Shown here: in pieces, positions 24,738 to 34,044 of the stretch
How positions within the stretch are numbered: position 1 is the first letter of the stretch
How the letters are laid out: the number at the start of each line of letters is the position of its first letter
Source of the DNA: Eubacterium_B sp034180045
GTDB lineage: Bacteria; Bacillota; Clostridia; Peptostreptococcales; Anaerovoracaceae
Direction: 5' to 3'
Length of the DNA: 64,000 nucleotides
Assembly (NCBI GenBank): GCA_034180045.1
Contig: JAXFOY010000019.1
Location: 1-64,000 of the forward strand
Notes under the pieces: model-generated
Told to the model about the DNA's origin: nothing
What the model saw: only the letters and a program-made list of their open reading frames with translations
The model's database searches: none
Position numbers and translations under genes: made by a program

Positions 24738-25752
24738 TTTATTAAATGAAAATATAGAAAAAGCTATGAAAGAGTTCGGCGTAAGGCTGATAAACGATGC
24801 CGAATATGATGAATACATCTCAAATGAAAATGCAAAATGGCGCAGTGAATATGTAAGGCAAGGAGATTTTAAGTCTTTTGACGGTCTAAACCTCAGATAT
24901 TACAACGCATTTCAGCCGAAGGGGGAAACTTCTCAGGGATGCATTGTCATAGTTCACGGATACTGCGGATTCTGGGGAAAATTTCACGAGATTGCGCATT
25001 ATTTTTGGCAAGCGGGCTATGAGGTTTTCTTTCTTGAGCAGAGAGGGCACGGTTACTGCGGCAGGCAGACGGACGATAAGGATATGGTTCATGTGGGCGA
25101 CTATTCTGATTATGTAAAGGATGTGAAGCTGCTCATGGATAATGTGATTTTACCGTCCATAGGAAATATTCCATGCATACTGTTTTCACATTCTATGGGC
25201 GGCGCCATAGGGACGCTTTTTATGGAAGAACACCCGGGCTATTTTGAAGGCGCCGTTTTGAGTTCTCCCATGTTCAGCATCAAAACCGGAAAAATTCCCA
25301 AGATTGCCGTATATCTGCTGCGTGCAAAGGTTAAGCTTTTCCGTCAGGAACTTCAGCCTTTTCCGGGAGGAAAGAGATTCGACGGAATTCCCGTATTTGC
25401 AAGCAGCAGCACAAGGTCGGAAGTAAGATATAACTACATATTTAATCAAAGATTAAAAGATGAACATTACCATACATACATGTTTTCAAACGGCTGGGGA
25501 TGTGCTAGCTTCAGAGCCACGGGTAAGGTTTTGAAAAACGCAGCTAAAGTGAAGATTCCCGTTTTGATGTTTACATCGGGAAACGACTCATTTGTGAATA
25601 TGGACGGAGCGGAGATATTTAAGAAGAGAGCAGCCTGCGTCAAACATATTCACTTTGAAGAGGCAAAGCATGAACTTTTCAACGATACAGATGAGGTTAG
25701 AGCGGTATATTTTAATAATATATTTGATTTTGTTAAGACGATTAGATTATAA
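24730..25752 (+). CDS. Alpha/beta hydrolase, lysophospholipase-like
   Basis: 340 residues with the serine-hydrolase fold: VIVHGYCGFWGKFHE (oxyanion loop), EQRGHGYCGR, the nucleophile elbow SHSMGG (G-x-S-x-G-like; Ser is the nucleophile), SGNDSFV for the acid and EAKHELFND for the catalytic His. It resembles PldB/monoglyceride lipases, and its neighbour breaks down deacylated phospholipids, giving a coherent deacylate-then-hydrolyse path. No signal peptide is present, so it is probably cytoplasmic. Confidence 0.8.
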   Translation: MSNLLNENIEKAMKEFGVRLINDAEYDEYISNENAKWRSEYVRQGDFKSFDGLNLRYYNAFQPKGETSQGCIVIVHGYCGFWGKFHEIAHYFWQAGYEVFFLEQRGHGYCGRQTDDKDMVHVGDYSDYVKDVKLLMDNVILPSIGNIPCILFSHSMGGAIGTLFMEEHPGYFEGAVLSSPMFSIKTGKIPKIAVYLLRAKVKLFRQELQPFPGGKRFDGIPVFASSSTRSEVRYNYIFNQRLKDEHYHTYMFSNGWGCASFRATGKVLKNAAKVKIPVLMFTSGNDSFVNMDGAEIFKKRAACVKHIHFEEAKHELFNDTDEVRAVYFNNIFDFVKTIRL

Positions 25753-25971
25753 ATGTAATCGTCTTCTTTGCTAATAAGCGAATAATAAGAAATCGGAAGA
25801 ACAGGGCTATGGTAAGCTGTCTAAAATAAGCTCACGACATGTCTTTGAACCGAGCAAAAATAATATCGGAATCCGGTATCGGCCTTGATACATATCGGAT
25901 ATAATAGAGAAAAGTTATAGAATACACTGAGCGCAAGCTCACGCATGGCGAAAGCCTTGAGGCAGGATATT

Positions 25972-27918
25972 ATGAACAGAAAAGCTAAGTCGAAGAAAAA
26001 AAGAAAATTGCTTGAGGGCGTCATACGAAAAGCAAAGGGCGGATTCGGTTTTCTCGAACACGAGGACTACGAAAAAGATATTTTCATCAGAAGAAGTCAT
26101 ATGAAGGATGCGATGGAAGGCGATGTCGTAGAGGTGGAACTCATCCCCATGCCGCTTTGGGAAAACGGACCGGAGGGTTTTGTTGTAAATGTAAAGGAAA
26201 GATCCGTTATCAAGGTGGTAGGAACGCTTGACAAAAGCGGTAAAAACGGTTTTCTAATTCCTATGGAAAACAGACTGAAAGAAGATATTTTCATTCCACA
26301 TAAATGGCTTCACGGAGCAAGGCACGGAGATAAGCTCATAGTAAAGATAAAAAGATACCCAAGCGAAGACCGGCTTGCCGAGGGAGAGGTTGTGGAAATA
26401 ATCGCAAAAGCAGATGATTCCGATAAGGATATAAAGGCTATAATCAGTGAGCACGGACTCATCAAGGAGTTTGCACCGGAAATAGAAAACGAAACTCGCA
26501 AGGTTTCAAAGCTGGTGATGGAGTACTTGGATATTAAGTCACGGCTGGATTTGCGAAATGAAGAGATAGTAACAATAGATGGAGCTTATTCTAAGGATCT
26601 TGACGATGGTGTGTCGCTAAAAATCAATGAGGCGGGTAACTATGTTCTGGGGGTGCATATTGCCGATGTGAGTGAATTTGTACGCGAGGGAATGTCTTTG
26701 GACTGCGAGGCGCTGAAGAGAGGTAATAGCGTGTATTTGATAAATCATGTAGTACCTATGCTGCCTACTCTTTTGTCAAATGAGCTATGTAGCCTCAATG
26801 AGGGCAAAGACAGGCTTACACTTAGTTGCATCATGGAGATGGACAGGAATGCCAAGGTGGTGGACTACAAGATTTGCGAGTCTATTATACGGTCAAAGGC
26901 AAGACTTGTGTATGATGAAGTGTCGGATTTTATAGAATACGGAAAGTTAAGCGCCAAAGTGAAATCTCATGCCGAGATGCTATCAAATATGTGGCAGCTG
27001 GCTGAATGTTTAAGAGCATCAAGGGAAGCTCTGGGGAGTGTAGATTTTGATATAGACGAGGCGGAGTTTGAAATAGACGAAAACGGAAGCCCGATTGATG
27101 TTTTTGCCTCAGAAAGACGAAGTGCAAACCGTCTTATAGAGGAATTTATGCTCATAGCCAATAAAACGGTGGCGGAACATTATTTTTGGATGGAATATCC
27201 TTTTATTTATAGAGTTCACGAAAAACCTCTACCGGAAAAAGTCATGGAATTAAAGGCTTTTCTAAAGGGCGTAGGGCTCTCCTTGCCGCTAAACGAGGGA
27301 AATGTACATCCCATGGCTTTAAGAAAGCTTCTTGAGGAGGCGCAGGAAAGCAATCTTATGTCGCTTGTCAGCACCGTTATGGTAAGATCTATGCAAAAGG
27401 CATACTACTCGCCTAAATGCCTTGGTCATTACGGGCTTGCTTTTAAGCAATATTGCCATTTCACATCACCTATTCGAAGATATTCGGATCTTTGGATTCA
27501 CAGGCTGATAAAATATCAAATGCATTCAAGGCTGAACGCGGACGAGCTTTCTGCTTACTACGATAAGGCAGAGGCGATTTCGAAAACGGTTTCCGACACT
27601 GAGCGCAAGGCAATCAGCATGGAACGCGAACTCGAAAAGATTAAGAAAGCTCAATATATGGAGAGGTGGATAGGATTTGAGGCAACAGGCGTAATTAGCG
27701 GAGTGACGGGATTCGGCTTCTTTGTCCAGCTCGAAAATACTGTAGAAGGGCTTGTAAGACTTGACTCGCTGACAGATGATTATTATGATTTCGACAAAGA
27801 GAATTTCAAGCTTATAGGCAGTGCAAAAGGTAAGGAATATCGCCTGGGAGACAGAGTAGATGTAATATGCACAAGGGTTGATACGCTTATCGGTACGATT
27901 GATTTTAGGCTCTGCTAG
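25972..27918 (+). CDS. rnr: Ribonuclease R
   Basis: About 648 residues. N-terminal cold-shock/OB domains (GGFGFLEHEDYEKDIFIRRSHM), the RNB catalytic domain with TIDGAYSKDLDDGVSL (metal-binding Asp cluster), the FTSPIRRYSDLWIHR motif, and a C-terminal S1 domain (GVISGVTGFGFFVQLENTVEGLVR). It is a 3'-5' exoribonuclease for structured RNA. Start 25972 is preferred because GAGG and AGGA lie just upstream; an ATG at 25945 would add nine residues. smpB, its frequent neighbour, is not adjacent. No clear terminator follows. Confidence 0.9.
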   Translation: MNRKAKSKKKRKLLEGVIRKAKGGFGFLEHEDYEKDIFIRRSHMKDAMEGDVVEVELIPMPLWENGPEGFVVNVKERSVIKVVGTLDKSGKNGFLIPMENRLKEDIFIPHKWLHGARHGDKLIVKIKRYPSEDRLAEGEVVEIIAKADDSDKDIKAIISEHGLIKEFAPEIENETRKVSKLVMEYLDIKSRLDLRNEEIVTIDGAYSKDLDDGVSLKINEAGNYVLGVHIADVSEFVREGMSLDCEALKRGNSVYLINHVVPMLPTLLSNELCSLNEGKDRLTLSCIMEMDRNAKVVDYKICESIIRSKARLVYDEVSDFIEYGKLSAKVKSHAEMLSNMWQLAECLRASREALGSVDFDIDEAEFEIDENGSPIDVFASERRSANRLIEEFMLIANKTVAEHYFWMEYPFIYRVHEKPLPEKVMELKAFLKGVGLSLPLNEGNVHPMALRKLLEEAQESNLMSLVSTVMVRSMQKAYYSPKCLGHYGLAFKQYCHFTSPIRRYSDLWIHRLIKYQMHSRLNADELSAYYDKAEAISKTVSDTERKAISMERELEKIKKAQYMERWIGFEATGVISGVTGFGFFVQLENTVEGLVRLDSLTDDYYDFDKENFKLIGSAKGKEYRLGDRVDVICTRVDTLIGTIDFRLC

Positions 27919-28031
27919 CCTGAAATGGCTCGGAATTCAACTGCTCATAAATACATACACACATGCAATAAATTGAAGCACATGTAAATACATAAAACAA
28001 GGCAGGCATGTACAAAAATAAAAACAAATAC

Positions 28032-28060
28032 TTGACATATGTATTTTGATAGGATATAAT
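28032..28060 (+). promoter_or_regulatory. Consensus sigma-A promoter
   Basis: TTGACA (28032-28037), 17-bp spacer, TATAAT (28055-28060), a perfect match. The transcript would run across the sortase-tail fragment and the 28231-28263 hairpin towards the secreted protein gene at 28325. Confidence 0.8.
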
Positions 28061-28109
28061 TTATATGAAAATTGATTAAATTATGTAAAATCGAGGTCAA
28101 GTTAATGGC

Positions 28110-28217
28110 GTGAATACGGGTGATGATTCCCAAATATATATTTATATGTTAATATTCGCTTCCGGATCAGCTATGCTTATCGCAAGCAGGTTTGTGGAAA
28201 GAGAGAAAAACAGATAA
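28110..28217 (+). pseudogene. Remnant of a sortase-anchored surface protein (C-terminal tail)
   Basis: The frame reads VNTGDDSQIYIYMLIFASG and ends RFVEREKNR. That is a TGDD sorting-type motif, a hydrophobic membrane segment of about 17 residues, and a charged tail, the C-terminal signal of LPXTG-like wall proteins. A stop lies a few codons upstream in the same frame, so the body of the protein is missing. It could instead be a tiny membrane peptide started at GTG 28110, but the sorting-signal layout favours a remnant. Confidence 0.5.
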
Positions 28218-28230
28218 AGTATTTTAGCAG

Positions 28231-28263
28231 ATGACATCAATGAGTTACGCTCATTGATGTCAT
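28231..28263. repeat. Perfect 14-bp inverted repeat (hairpin)
   Basis: ATGACATCAATGAG (28231-28244), loop TTACG, CTCATTGATGTCAT (28250-28263). No T run follows on either strand, so a factor-independent terminator is unlikely. It could be an operator, an RNA processing or stability element, or the scar of a mobile sequence. It lies between the consensus promoter and the secreted protein gene. Apart from this, the promoter and the sortase tail, the 27919-28324 gap shows nothing. Confidence 0.6.
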
Positions 28264-28324
28264 AGTGCCAAACAGAAAATTAGTTTTTTAATTATTCCAA
28301 CTTAAAGTAAGGAGGATATTTTAT

Positions 28325-28921
28325 ATGAATAAATATTTCAAAAACAAGAAACTCGCTTTTTCATTTATTATTGCATTTCTGATGGTATTTAATTCGGTTT
28401 TACTTTTGCCGCTATACGCTTATGCCGAAGAAGAAATCTCAACGGAATTTGTTTCTGATAAACGAGAAGGCGATACTGCCCTTAATTCCGATGGGACAGA
28501 GTGCGTAGTCGGCAAGGATATTCGTATGACAAATTTGATTGTGTTGGAAAACGGTTTCTATGCAATTGTAGATGGAACAGAAAATACGGAGTTAAACACT
28601 CAGAACATTCAATTTCCGATATTGCAAGGATTTCCGGATAAAACAAAAACAAAGTATTTCACACACAGGATATTTGATCGCAATGGTAACTTTATGGTGA
28701 ACTTAACAACAGCCGTTACAGGTCTTTATTCGCAGGTTGATGGCGGTTCATCAAGAATACTAAGTATTTCAGGAAGTTTTTCGGGCGCATATGCAAATAA
28801 CTTCTCTTATTCAACCGTGTTAAATGGAAGTACGGGAACGATATATTTGTATTACAGGGGAATAAATGCAGGGGCAATTAAATACAGAATATATACTAAC
28901 GGATATATTGGAGAAATATAA
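28325..28921 (+). CDS. Secreted protein of unknown function
   Basis: 198 residues. The signal peptide is clear: a basic start (MNKYFKNKK), a hydrophobic core (FSFIIAFLMVFNSVLLL) and a YAYA cleavage site near residue 34. The mature part is rich in beta-forming, Ser/Gly/Asn residues (GSSRILSISGSFSGAY), with no recognised domain and a single Cys. There is no sorting signal or lipobox, so it is released or loosely attached. GGAGG precedes the ATG. A terminator follows, so it is probably monocistronic or shares the promoter at 28032. Confidence 0.65.
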   Translation: MNKYFKNKKLAFSFIIAFLMVFNSVLLLPLYAYAEEEISTEFVSDKREGDTALNSDGTECVVGKDIRMTNLIVLENGFYAIVDGTENTELNTQNIQFPILQGFPDKTKTKYFTHRIFDRNGNFMVNLTTAVTGLYSQVDGGSSRILSISGSFSGAYANNFSYSTVLNGSTGTIYLYYRGINAGAIKYRIYTNGYIGEI

Positions 28922-28995
28922 TCGTCTCAAAGTAGCTGCCACATTTATTTGAATGGCTACTCGTCAATATGAGAGTGATAAAACAAATGATTTTG

Positions 28996-29022
28996 ACAAC
29001 CGGCAATATTGCCGGTTGTTTT
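28996..29022 (+). terminator. Terminator of the secreted protein gene
   Basis: Perfect stem ACAACCGGCAA/TTGCCGGTTGT (28996-29019) with a two-base centre, then TTTT. Confidence 0.8.
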
Positions 29023-29031
29023 GCTGCATAA

Positions 29032-29058
29032 GCAAAACCACGCGCCTAACGCGTGGTT
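29032..29058 (-). terminator. Terminator of the minus-strand aminopeptidase gene
   Basis: AACCACGCG (29036-29044), five-base loop, CGCGTGGTT (29050-29058); on the minus strand the stem is followed by TT. It faces the preceding plus-strand terminator. Confidence 0.65.
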
Positions 29059-29116
29059 CAGTGTTTGTATTCTTAAGGCTGATACACGATTGTATGATTT
29101 TGAGGTATGTACCGCT

Positions 29117-30526
29117 CTATTTTATAGCTGTCATGTCCTTAAGGAACACCTTGTAGCACTTATATGCTTCGTATATATCAGCTTTGCTGGCGATTTCCCA
29201 CGGGCTGTGCATGCACAAAACCGCAACTCCGCTATCAATAACATTCATTCCGTAGTTTGCGAGGATATAAGCTATAGTTCCGCCGCCGCCCTCGTCAACC
29301 TTACCTAGTTCGGCAGTCTGAAAGCCAACCTTAGCCTCATCGAGAATAGAGCGTATTTTCGCCATATATTCCGCATTGGCATCGTTTGAATCATATTTTC
29401 CGCGTGAACCGGTGTACTTGTTGAAGCAGATTCCGTGTCCGCAGAAAGCCGCATTCTTACGCTCGAAAACGCTTTCGAATGACGGGTCAAAGCCTGCGCT
29501 TACATCTGATGAAAGCGCGCATGAGTTTCTCAAGGCTCTGCGAAGCTTTATTTCTGAAAATTCATCACATAAATTCATCATCTCGGCGAAGGTATCCTCA
29601 AAGAAATGAGACTGCATACCGCTGGCTCCGACACTGCCGATTTCTTCCTTATCCGAAAGAATGCAAAGAGAAGTGCGGCTTGGAGTTTCGCTGTCCATGA
29701 TTGCGGCAAGTGAAGTGTATGCGCATACGCGGTCATCCTGCCCGTAGCCGATAACCATGCTCCTGTCAAATCCCAGGTCCCTGGCCTTTCCCGCAGGAAC
29801 AACCTCAATTTCGGCTGATAGGAAATCATCCTCTTCGAAGCCGTATTTTTCTTTCAAAATAGCCATGATTCCGGCTTTGACTCTATCTTTTGCCGCATCT
29901 TTGTCCTCTTCATCAGTCGACAGAGGCTTGCTGCCAAGAAGTACATCGAGTGCTTCACCTTCAATAACCACATTTGCTTTTTTGGTCATTTGATTTGCCG
30001 ACAGGTGTATCAGCAGGTCGGTCACACAGAATACGGGATCGTCTTCGTCATCTCCTACTGCAATATTTATAACGCTTCCGTCTTTTTTTGCGACAACTCC
30101 GTAAAGAGCAAGCGGAATTGTCACCCATTGATACTTTTTGATACCGCCGTAATAGTGGGTGTCTAAATATGCGAATTCAGAGCTTTCATAAAGGGGATTC
30201 TGCTTTATGTCAAGGCGTGGCGAGTCAATGTGAGCACCCAGTATGTTTGTTCCGTTTTCTATGTTCTCCCTGCCTATAATGCCTAAAATCATAGTTTTGT
30301 TCATATGCTGAGCATAGAATTTGTCACCACAGCTTAGCTTTGCTTTGGATTTGATAAGTTCCTTAATATCTGTAAAGCCGTTTGCTTCAGCCATTTTGAC
30401 AGCTTCGGCAACGCAGAGGCGCTCGGTCTTTGCCGTCGATATAAATCTTTTGTATTCCTCGGATAATTTATCGAGCTTTGCAAGCTCCGCTTCATTATAT
30501 GTCGGCCATAAATTTTTGGTTTCCAT
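29117..30526 (-). CDS. M18-family aminopeptidase
   Basis: 469 residues, the usual length for M18 metallo-aminopeptidases. GAHIDSPRLDIK gives the first zinc His, SDKEEIGSVGASGMQS the catalytic and bridging Glu segment, and MHSPWEIASKAD the C-terminal metal His. It removes N-terminal residues from peptides in the cytoplasm, feeding amino acid fermentation. It has its own promoter and terminator and is divergent from punA. Confidence 0.9.
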   Translation of the reverse strand: METKNLWPTYNEAELAKLDKLSEEYKRFISTAKTERLCVAEAVKMAEANGFTDIKELIKSKAKLSCGDKFYAQHMNKTMILGIIGRENIENGTNILGAHIDSPRLDIKQNPLYESSEFAYLDTHYYGGIKKYQWVTIPLALYGVVAKKDGSVINIAVGDDEDDPVFCVTDLLIHLSANQMTKKANVVIEGEALDVLLGSKPLSTDEEDKDAAKDRVKAGIMAILKEKYGFEEDDFLSAEIEVVPAGKARDLGFDRSMVIGYGQDDRVCAYTSLAAIMDSETPSRTSLCILSDKEEIGSVGASGMQSHFFEDTFAEMMNLCDEFSEIKLRRALRNSCALSSDVSAGFDPSFESVFERKNAAFCGHGICFNKYTGSRGKYDSNDANAEYMAKIRSILDEAKVGFQTAELGKVDEGGGGTIAYILANYGMNVIDSGVAVLCMHSPWEIASKADIYEAYKCYKVFLKDMTAIK

Positions 30527-30561
30527 AGTGATTCCTTTCTCTGTTAAATTATTTCACATAC

Positions 30562-30590
30562 ATTATATGTAATTTTCATTATGAATTCAA
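30562..30590 (-). promoter_or_regulatory. Sigma-A promoter of the M18 aminopeptidase
   Basis: Minus strand TTGAAT (30590-30585), 17-bp spacer, TATAAT (30567-30562), 36 bases before the start codon. Confidence 0.65.
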
Positions 30591-30599
30591 TCTTCGCTA

Positions 30600-30628
30600 T
30601 TCAAAAAAATGTCCGGCGGGAGTATAAT
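30600..30628 (+). promoter_or_regulatory. Probable promoter of punA
   Basis: TTCAAA (30600-30605), 17-bp spacer, TATAAT (30623-30628). The -35 is weak. The start site would lie only about 15 bases before the punA ATG, giving a leader just long enough for its GGAGG. Confidence 0.4.
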
Positions 30629-30649
30629 TTATTATGGAGGAATAGAATT

Positions 30650-31483
30650 ATGAACAAAGAGCTAATTAGAATAAATGAGAGTGTGATGCAGATTAAGGAA
30701 AAAATCGACTTTGTTCCCAAAATGGCAATCGTGCTGGGCTCCGGTCTTGGCGGATATACGAAGAATATTGATGTTGTGGCAGAACTTCCCTACAGTGAGA
30801 TAGAGGGCTTTCCCGTATCAACAGTTCAAGGTCATGACGGCAGATTTCTATTCGGTTATGTAAATGAATTTCCGGTAGTAGCGATGAAGGGCAGAATCCA
30901 CTTTTATGAGGGATATGACATTGAAGAGGTAGTTTTACCTATCAGGGTCATGGGATGCCTCGGTGCAAAATACATACTTTTAACAAATGCAGCCGGTGGA
31001 ATAGATTTGGATTTTACAGCCGGCGATTTGATGGCGATAAATGATCACATATCAAGTTTCGTCAGAAGCCCTTTGATAGGAGAAAATCTTGATTATCTGG
31101 GAATCAGATTTCCGGATATGAGCAGGGTATATGATACCGAACTGCTTAATTGTATTCGCAGAGCGGCTGATTCTGAGGGATTTGGCATCAAAGAAGGCGT
31201 ATATCTTCAGACGACGGGTCCGCAGTTTGAAACTCCGGCGGAGATTAAAATGTTCAGAAATTTGGGCGCTTCCGCTGTAGGTATGAGCACCGTCGTTGAA
31301 GCCATTGCCGCTCACCATATGGGAATGCGGGTCTGTGGAATTTCGTGCATAAGCAATATGGCGGCAGGAATTTCGAATCAGCCGCTTAGTCACGGTGAAG
31401 TTCAGGAAACGGCTGACAGAGTGGCGCATAGATTTGAAAGTTTAGTTAGCGGTTTGGTAAAGGAAGTCGCCAAGATAGATTGA
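30650..31483 (+). CDS. punA: Purine nucleoside phosphorylase
   Basis: 277 residues from ATG 30650, chosen because GGAGG lies at 30636-30640; the longer frame from 30581 has no site. VLGSGLGGY (phosphate loop), GRIHFYEGYD, TNAAGGI, and TTGPQFETPAEIKMFRNLGASAVGMSTVVEAIAA (read in segments) are class I trimeric PNP hallmarks. It splits inosine and guanosine with phosphate into base and ribose 1-phosphate. The SDR gene follows after about 50 bases. Confidence 0.9.
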   Translation: MNKELIRINESVMQIKEKIDFVPKMAIVLGSGLGGYTKNIDVVAELPYSEIEGFPVSTVQGHDGRFLFGYVNEFPVVAMKGRIHFYEGYDIEEVVLPIRVMGCLGAKYILLTNAAGGIDLDFTAGDLMAINDHISSFVRSPLIGENLDYLGIRFPDMSRVYDTELLNCIRRAADSEGFGIKEGVYLQTTGPQFETPAEIKMFRNLGASAVGMSTVVEAIAAHHMGMRVCGISCISNMAAGISNQPLSHGEVQETADRVAHRFESLVSGLVKEVAKID

Positions 31484-31533
31484 CAGCAATTATTTTTTAT
31501 GACTCGGGTATTAAAGGCAGAAAGAGGGTAAAT

Positions 31534-32259
31534 ATGAGAAAATCGGTTTTTATAACAGGCGGCTCAAGAGGAATAGGTGCAGCGTGCGTGGAACTGTTTT
31601 CAAAAGCCGGATATTCGGTAGCTTTTGCATATAGAAGTGATGATGAGGCTGCAAAGAACCTGGCAAGCAGAACGTCCGCGCTTGCAATCAAGGCGGATGT
31701 GAGCAACGATGATGATATTTGCAAGGCATTTGATAATGCACGCACATATTTTGGTATAAAAAGCTTTGATGCTGTGGTTTGCAACGCCGGAATTTCGGCT
31801 TCGGGGCTTCTTACGGATATGAACAACGAAGCGATAGAAAAACTTATACGGATTAACCTGATAGGCACTATCAATGTCAGCAGGAAGGCTCTTAAGCATA
31901 TGATAGAAGCAAAGAGCGGTTCCATCGTGATGATTTCGTCGATGTGGGGACAGCGTGCCGCTTCGTGCGAAAGCGTTTATGCGGCGACAAAGGCGGGTAT
32001 CATAGGTCTTGCGAGAAGTCTTGCTGCGGAGGCGGGACCTTCGGGAATCCGCGTTAATGTGGTGTCGCCGGGAGTGATTGATACGGATATGAACTGCGAG
32101 TACAGCGATGAGGATTTGTCTAATCTGGCTGACGAAACACCGCTTGGCAGGATAGGACATCCGAGAGAGGTCGCAGAGGCGGTATTTTATTTATCCGGTG
32201 AAAAGGCAAGCTTTATTAACGGGCAGGTATTGGGAGTGGACGGCGGATTCGCTGTCTGA
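31534..32259 (+). CDS. Short-chain dehydrogenase/reductase, FabG-like paralogue
   Basis: 241 residues from ATG 31534 (AGAGGG upstream). It has the Rossmann start TGGSRGIGAA, CNAGISASG (NNAG-like), the catalytic Ser in MISSMWG, YAATK (Tyr-x3-Lys), and the FabG-like ending NGQVLGVDGG. The family reduces 3-oxoacyl groups or other carbonyls with NADPH. A second, more canonical fabG lies in the fatty-acid operon at 59831, so this copy, next to cell-wall and purine genes, may have another substrate. Confidence 0.8.
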   Translation: MRKSVFITGGSRGIGAACVELFSKAGYSVAFAYRSDDEAAKNLASRTSALAIKADVSNDDDICKAFDNARTYFGIKSFDAVVCNAGISASGLLTDMNNEAIEKLIRINLIGTINVSRKALKHMIEAKSGSIVMISSMWGQRAASCESVYAATKAGIIGLARSLAAEAGPSGIRVNVVSPGVIDTDMNCEYSDEDLSNLADETPLGRIGHPREVAEAVFYLSGEKASFINGQVLGVDGGFAV

Positions 32260-32274
32260 TTTGAAGAGGTTGAA

Positions 32275-34044
32275 ATGTCTTTTTTTGAAAGTATTTTATC
32301 AAAGATAGGAAATATGTTTTCGGACTTCGTAAATGTGGGCAGGGAACTTTTGAATTTGCCTGAGGGCTATGGTCTGCTTTACACTGCTATTGCAAGATGG
32401 GTCTTCATATTTTTGGCTATCTTTATTCTGGCAAAATCCATATTTTCTTTGCTTGCGAGCAGAAGTCCGAACGAGGTTTGGGCATATTTCAATATAGATG
32501 ACAAAATAAGTCACCCTATTACTCACTGGGAAAACCTGATAGGGAGATCAAAGAGCTGTGATTTGATTATCAAAGATGGAGCAGCTTCGCGAAGTCACGG
32601 AACTCTAAGCAGGGATGCCGAGGGAAACTGGAGCTATATGGATTTGGGGTCAAGCAACGGTAGTATATGTGGCGGCGAAAAGCTCAAGAAAGGCGAAAAA
32701 TGCTATATTGAGCCGGGCGACAGCATAGTTATAGGTAAAAGCAGGTGCACGCTGTTTCCTATCAGTTTGGAGGAAAGGCGGAATAATCAAAGGCTCAGAA
32801 AAGAAGAAACTTTTTTGCTTTCGCCATGGACTTCATTGCTGCTGCTTACACTTTTTCAACTGATGACGGTTATACAACTCAATGTTTCCTTAGGGGAATA
32901 TTTCACAAGGCAAATTCCTATATCTTTTGCAGGGCTTTGCTGCATGATGTGGATATATGTTATTGTGATGAGGAGCCTAAAACGCAAGAGTTTTGAAATG
33001 GAAACCATAGCTTTCTTTCTTTCGACATTGAGCCTTGCGGTAACGGCGAGCAAATTTCCGGGGGCGGTATTTAAGCAGTTTGTAGCCATAGGTTTCGGTC
33101 TTGCATTATTTATTGCAATGTGCACCGTTTTAAGAAATATAGACAGAAGTAAAGCCATAAGAAAATATCTGTACTTTGCTGCTGCTGGAATGCTTGTTTT
33201 TAACTTGCTTCTCGGTACGACAAAATTTGGTGCGGCAAACTGGGTAAGCGTAGGCGGTCTTTCGGTTCAGCCTTCTGAAATTGTAAAGCTTGCATTCATT
33301 TGGGTAGGAGCTGCTTCTTTGGACGAACTTATGGAGAAGAGGAATTCAATTATATTTATGATTTTCTCGGGCTTTTGCTTCGTATGCCTGGCGCTTATGG
33401 GAGATTTCGGTACGGCTTTGATATTCTTTGTATCTTTTTTGGTTATATCATTTCTCAGAAGCGGCGACTTTACGAAACTGATATTAATCGTCGGAGTGGC
33501 ATTTGTAGGCGGTTTGATGGTATTAAAATTCAAATCCTACGTAGCGGCGAGATTTGCAGCATGGGGGCATGTATGGGAATTTGCGGACGAAATGGGCTAC
33601 CAGCAAACCAGGACCATGTCTGCTGCATCAAGTGGCGGCCTTATAGGCGTAGGTGCAGGTGACGGCTGGCTTAAACATATTCCGGCTTCCGAAACCGATT
33701 TGGTCTTTGGGTTTATAACGGAGGAATGGGGTTTGATAATCGCGGTTCTGGCGATTTGCTCAATAGTCACGCTTTCGCTGTTTGCAGTTCGCTCGATTTG
33801 GGGAGGCAGGTCAACTTTCTATACGATTGCTGCCTGCTCTGCTATGTCGCTTTTCCTTTTTCAAACCATGCTAAATGTGTTCGGATCTGTGGATTTATTT
33901 CCGCTTACAGGCGTAACTTTTCCGTTTTTGTCAAACGGCGGAACCAGCATGGTGGCATCATGGGGCCTGCTCGCATTTTTGAAAGCCTCGGACACAAGGC
34001 AGAGTGCGAGCATAGCGGTATCAAATGAGGAGGCTTTGGTATGA
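32275..34044 (+). CDS. FHA domain fused to SEDS-family glycosyltransferase (FtsW/RodA-like)
   Basis: 589 residues. One N-terminal membrane helix (about 40-60) leads to a cytoplasmic FHA domain at about 85-165 (GRSKSCDLIIKD, SRSHGTL, DLGSSNGS), which in this fold binds phospho-Thr. The SEDS core follows, with FGAANWVSVGGLSVQPSEIVK given here in parts: WVSVGG, QPSEIVKLAF, SETDLVFGFITEEWG (the loop carrying the catalytic Asp) and FPFLSNGGTSM. SEDS proteins polymerise peptidoglycan from lipid II. The next gene, overlapping by four bases (ATGA), is a transpeptidase, giving the classical SEDS-PBP pair. The FHA fusion implies control by a Ser/Thr kinase, not encoded here. Confidence 0.85.
   Translation: MSFFESILSKIGNMFSDFVNVGRELLNLPEGYGLLYTAIARWVFIFLAIFILAKSIFSLLASRSPNEVWAYFNIDDKISHPITHWENLIGRSKSCDLIIKDGAASRSHGTLSRDAEGNWSYMDLGSSNGSICGGEKLKKGEKCYIEPGDSIVIGKSRCTLFPISLEERRNNQRLRKEETFLLSPWTSLLLLTLFQLMTVIQLNVSLGEYFTRQIPISFAGLCCMMWIYVIVMRSLKRKSFEMETIAFFLSTLSLAVTASKFPGAVFKQFVAIGFGLALFIAMCTVLRNIDRSKAIRKYLYFAAAGMLVFNLLLGTTKFGAANWVSVGGLSVQPSEIVKLAFIWVGAASLDELMEKRNSIIFMIFSGFCFVCLALMGDFGTALIFFVSFLVISFLRSGDFTKLILIVGVAFVGGLMVLKFKSYVAARFAAWGHVWEFADEMGYQQTRTMSAASSGGLIGVGAGDGWLKHIPASETDLVFGFITEEWGLIIAVLAICSIVTLSLFAVRSIWGGRSTFYTIAACSAMSLFLFQTMLNVFGSVDLFPLTGVTFPFLSNGGTSMVASWGLLAFLKASDTRQSASIAVSNEEALV

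Noticed and set aside
28231..28263. Factor-independent terminator
   Set aside because: The hairpin is perfect but no T run follows on either strand.
31600..32160. 186-aa open frame antisense to the SDR gene
   Set aside because: Shadow of the SDR coding frame; composition is Arg/Ser/His-rich without domain features.
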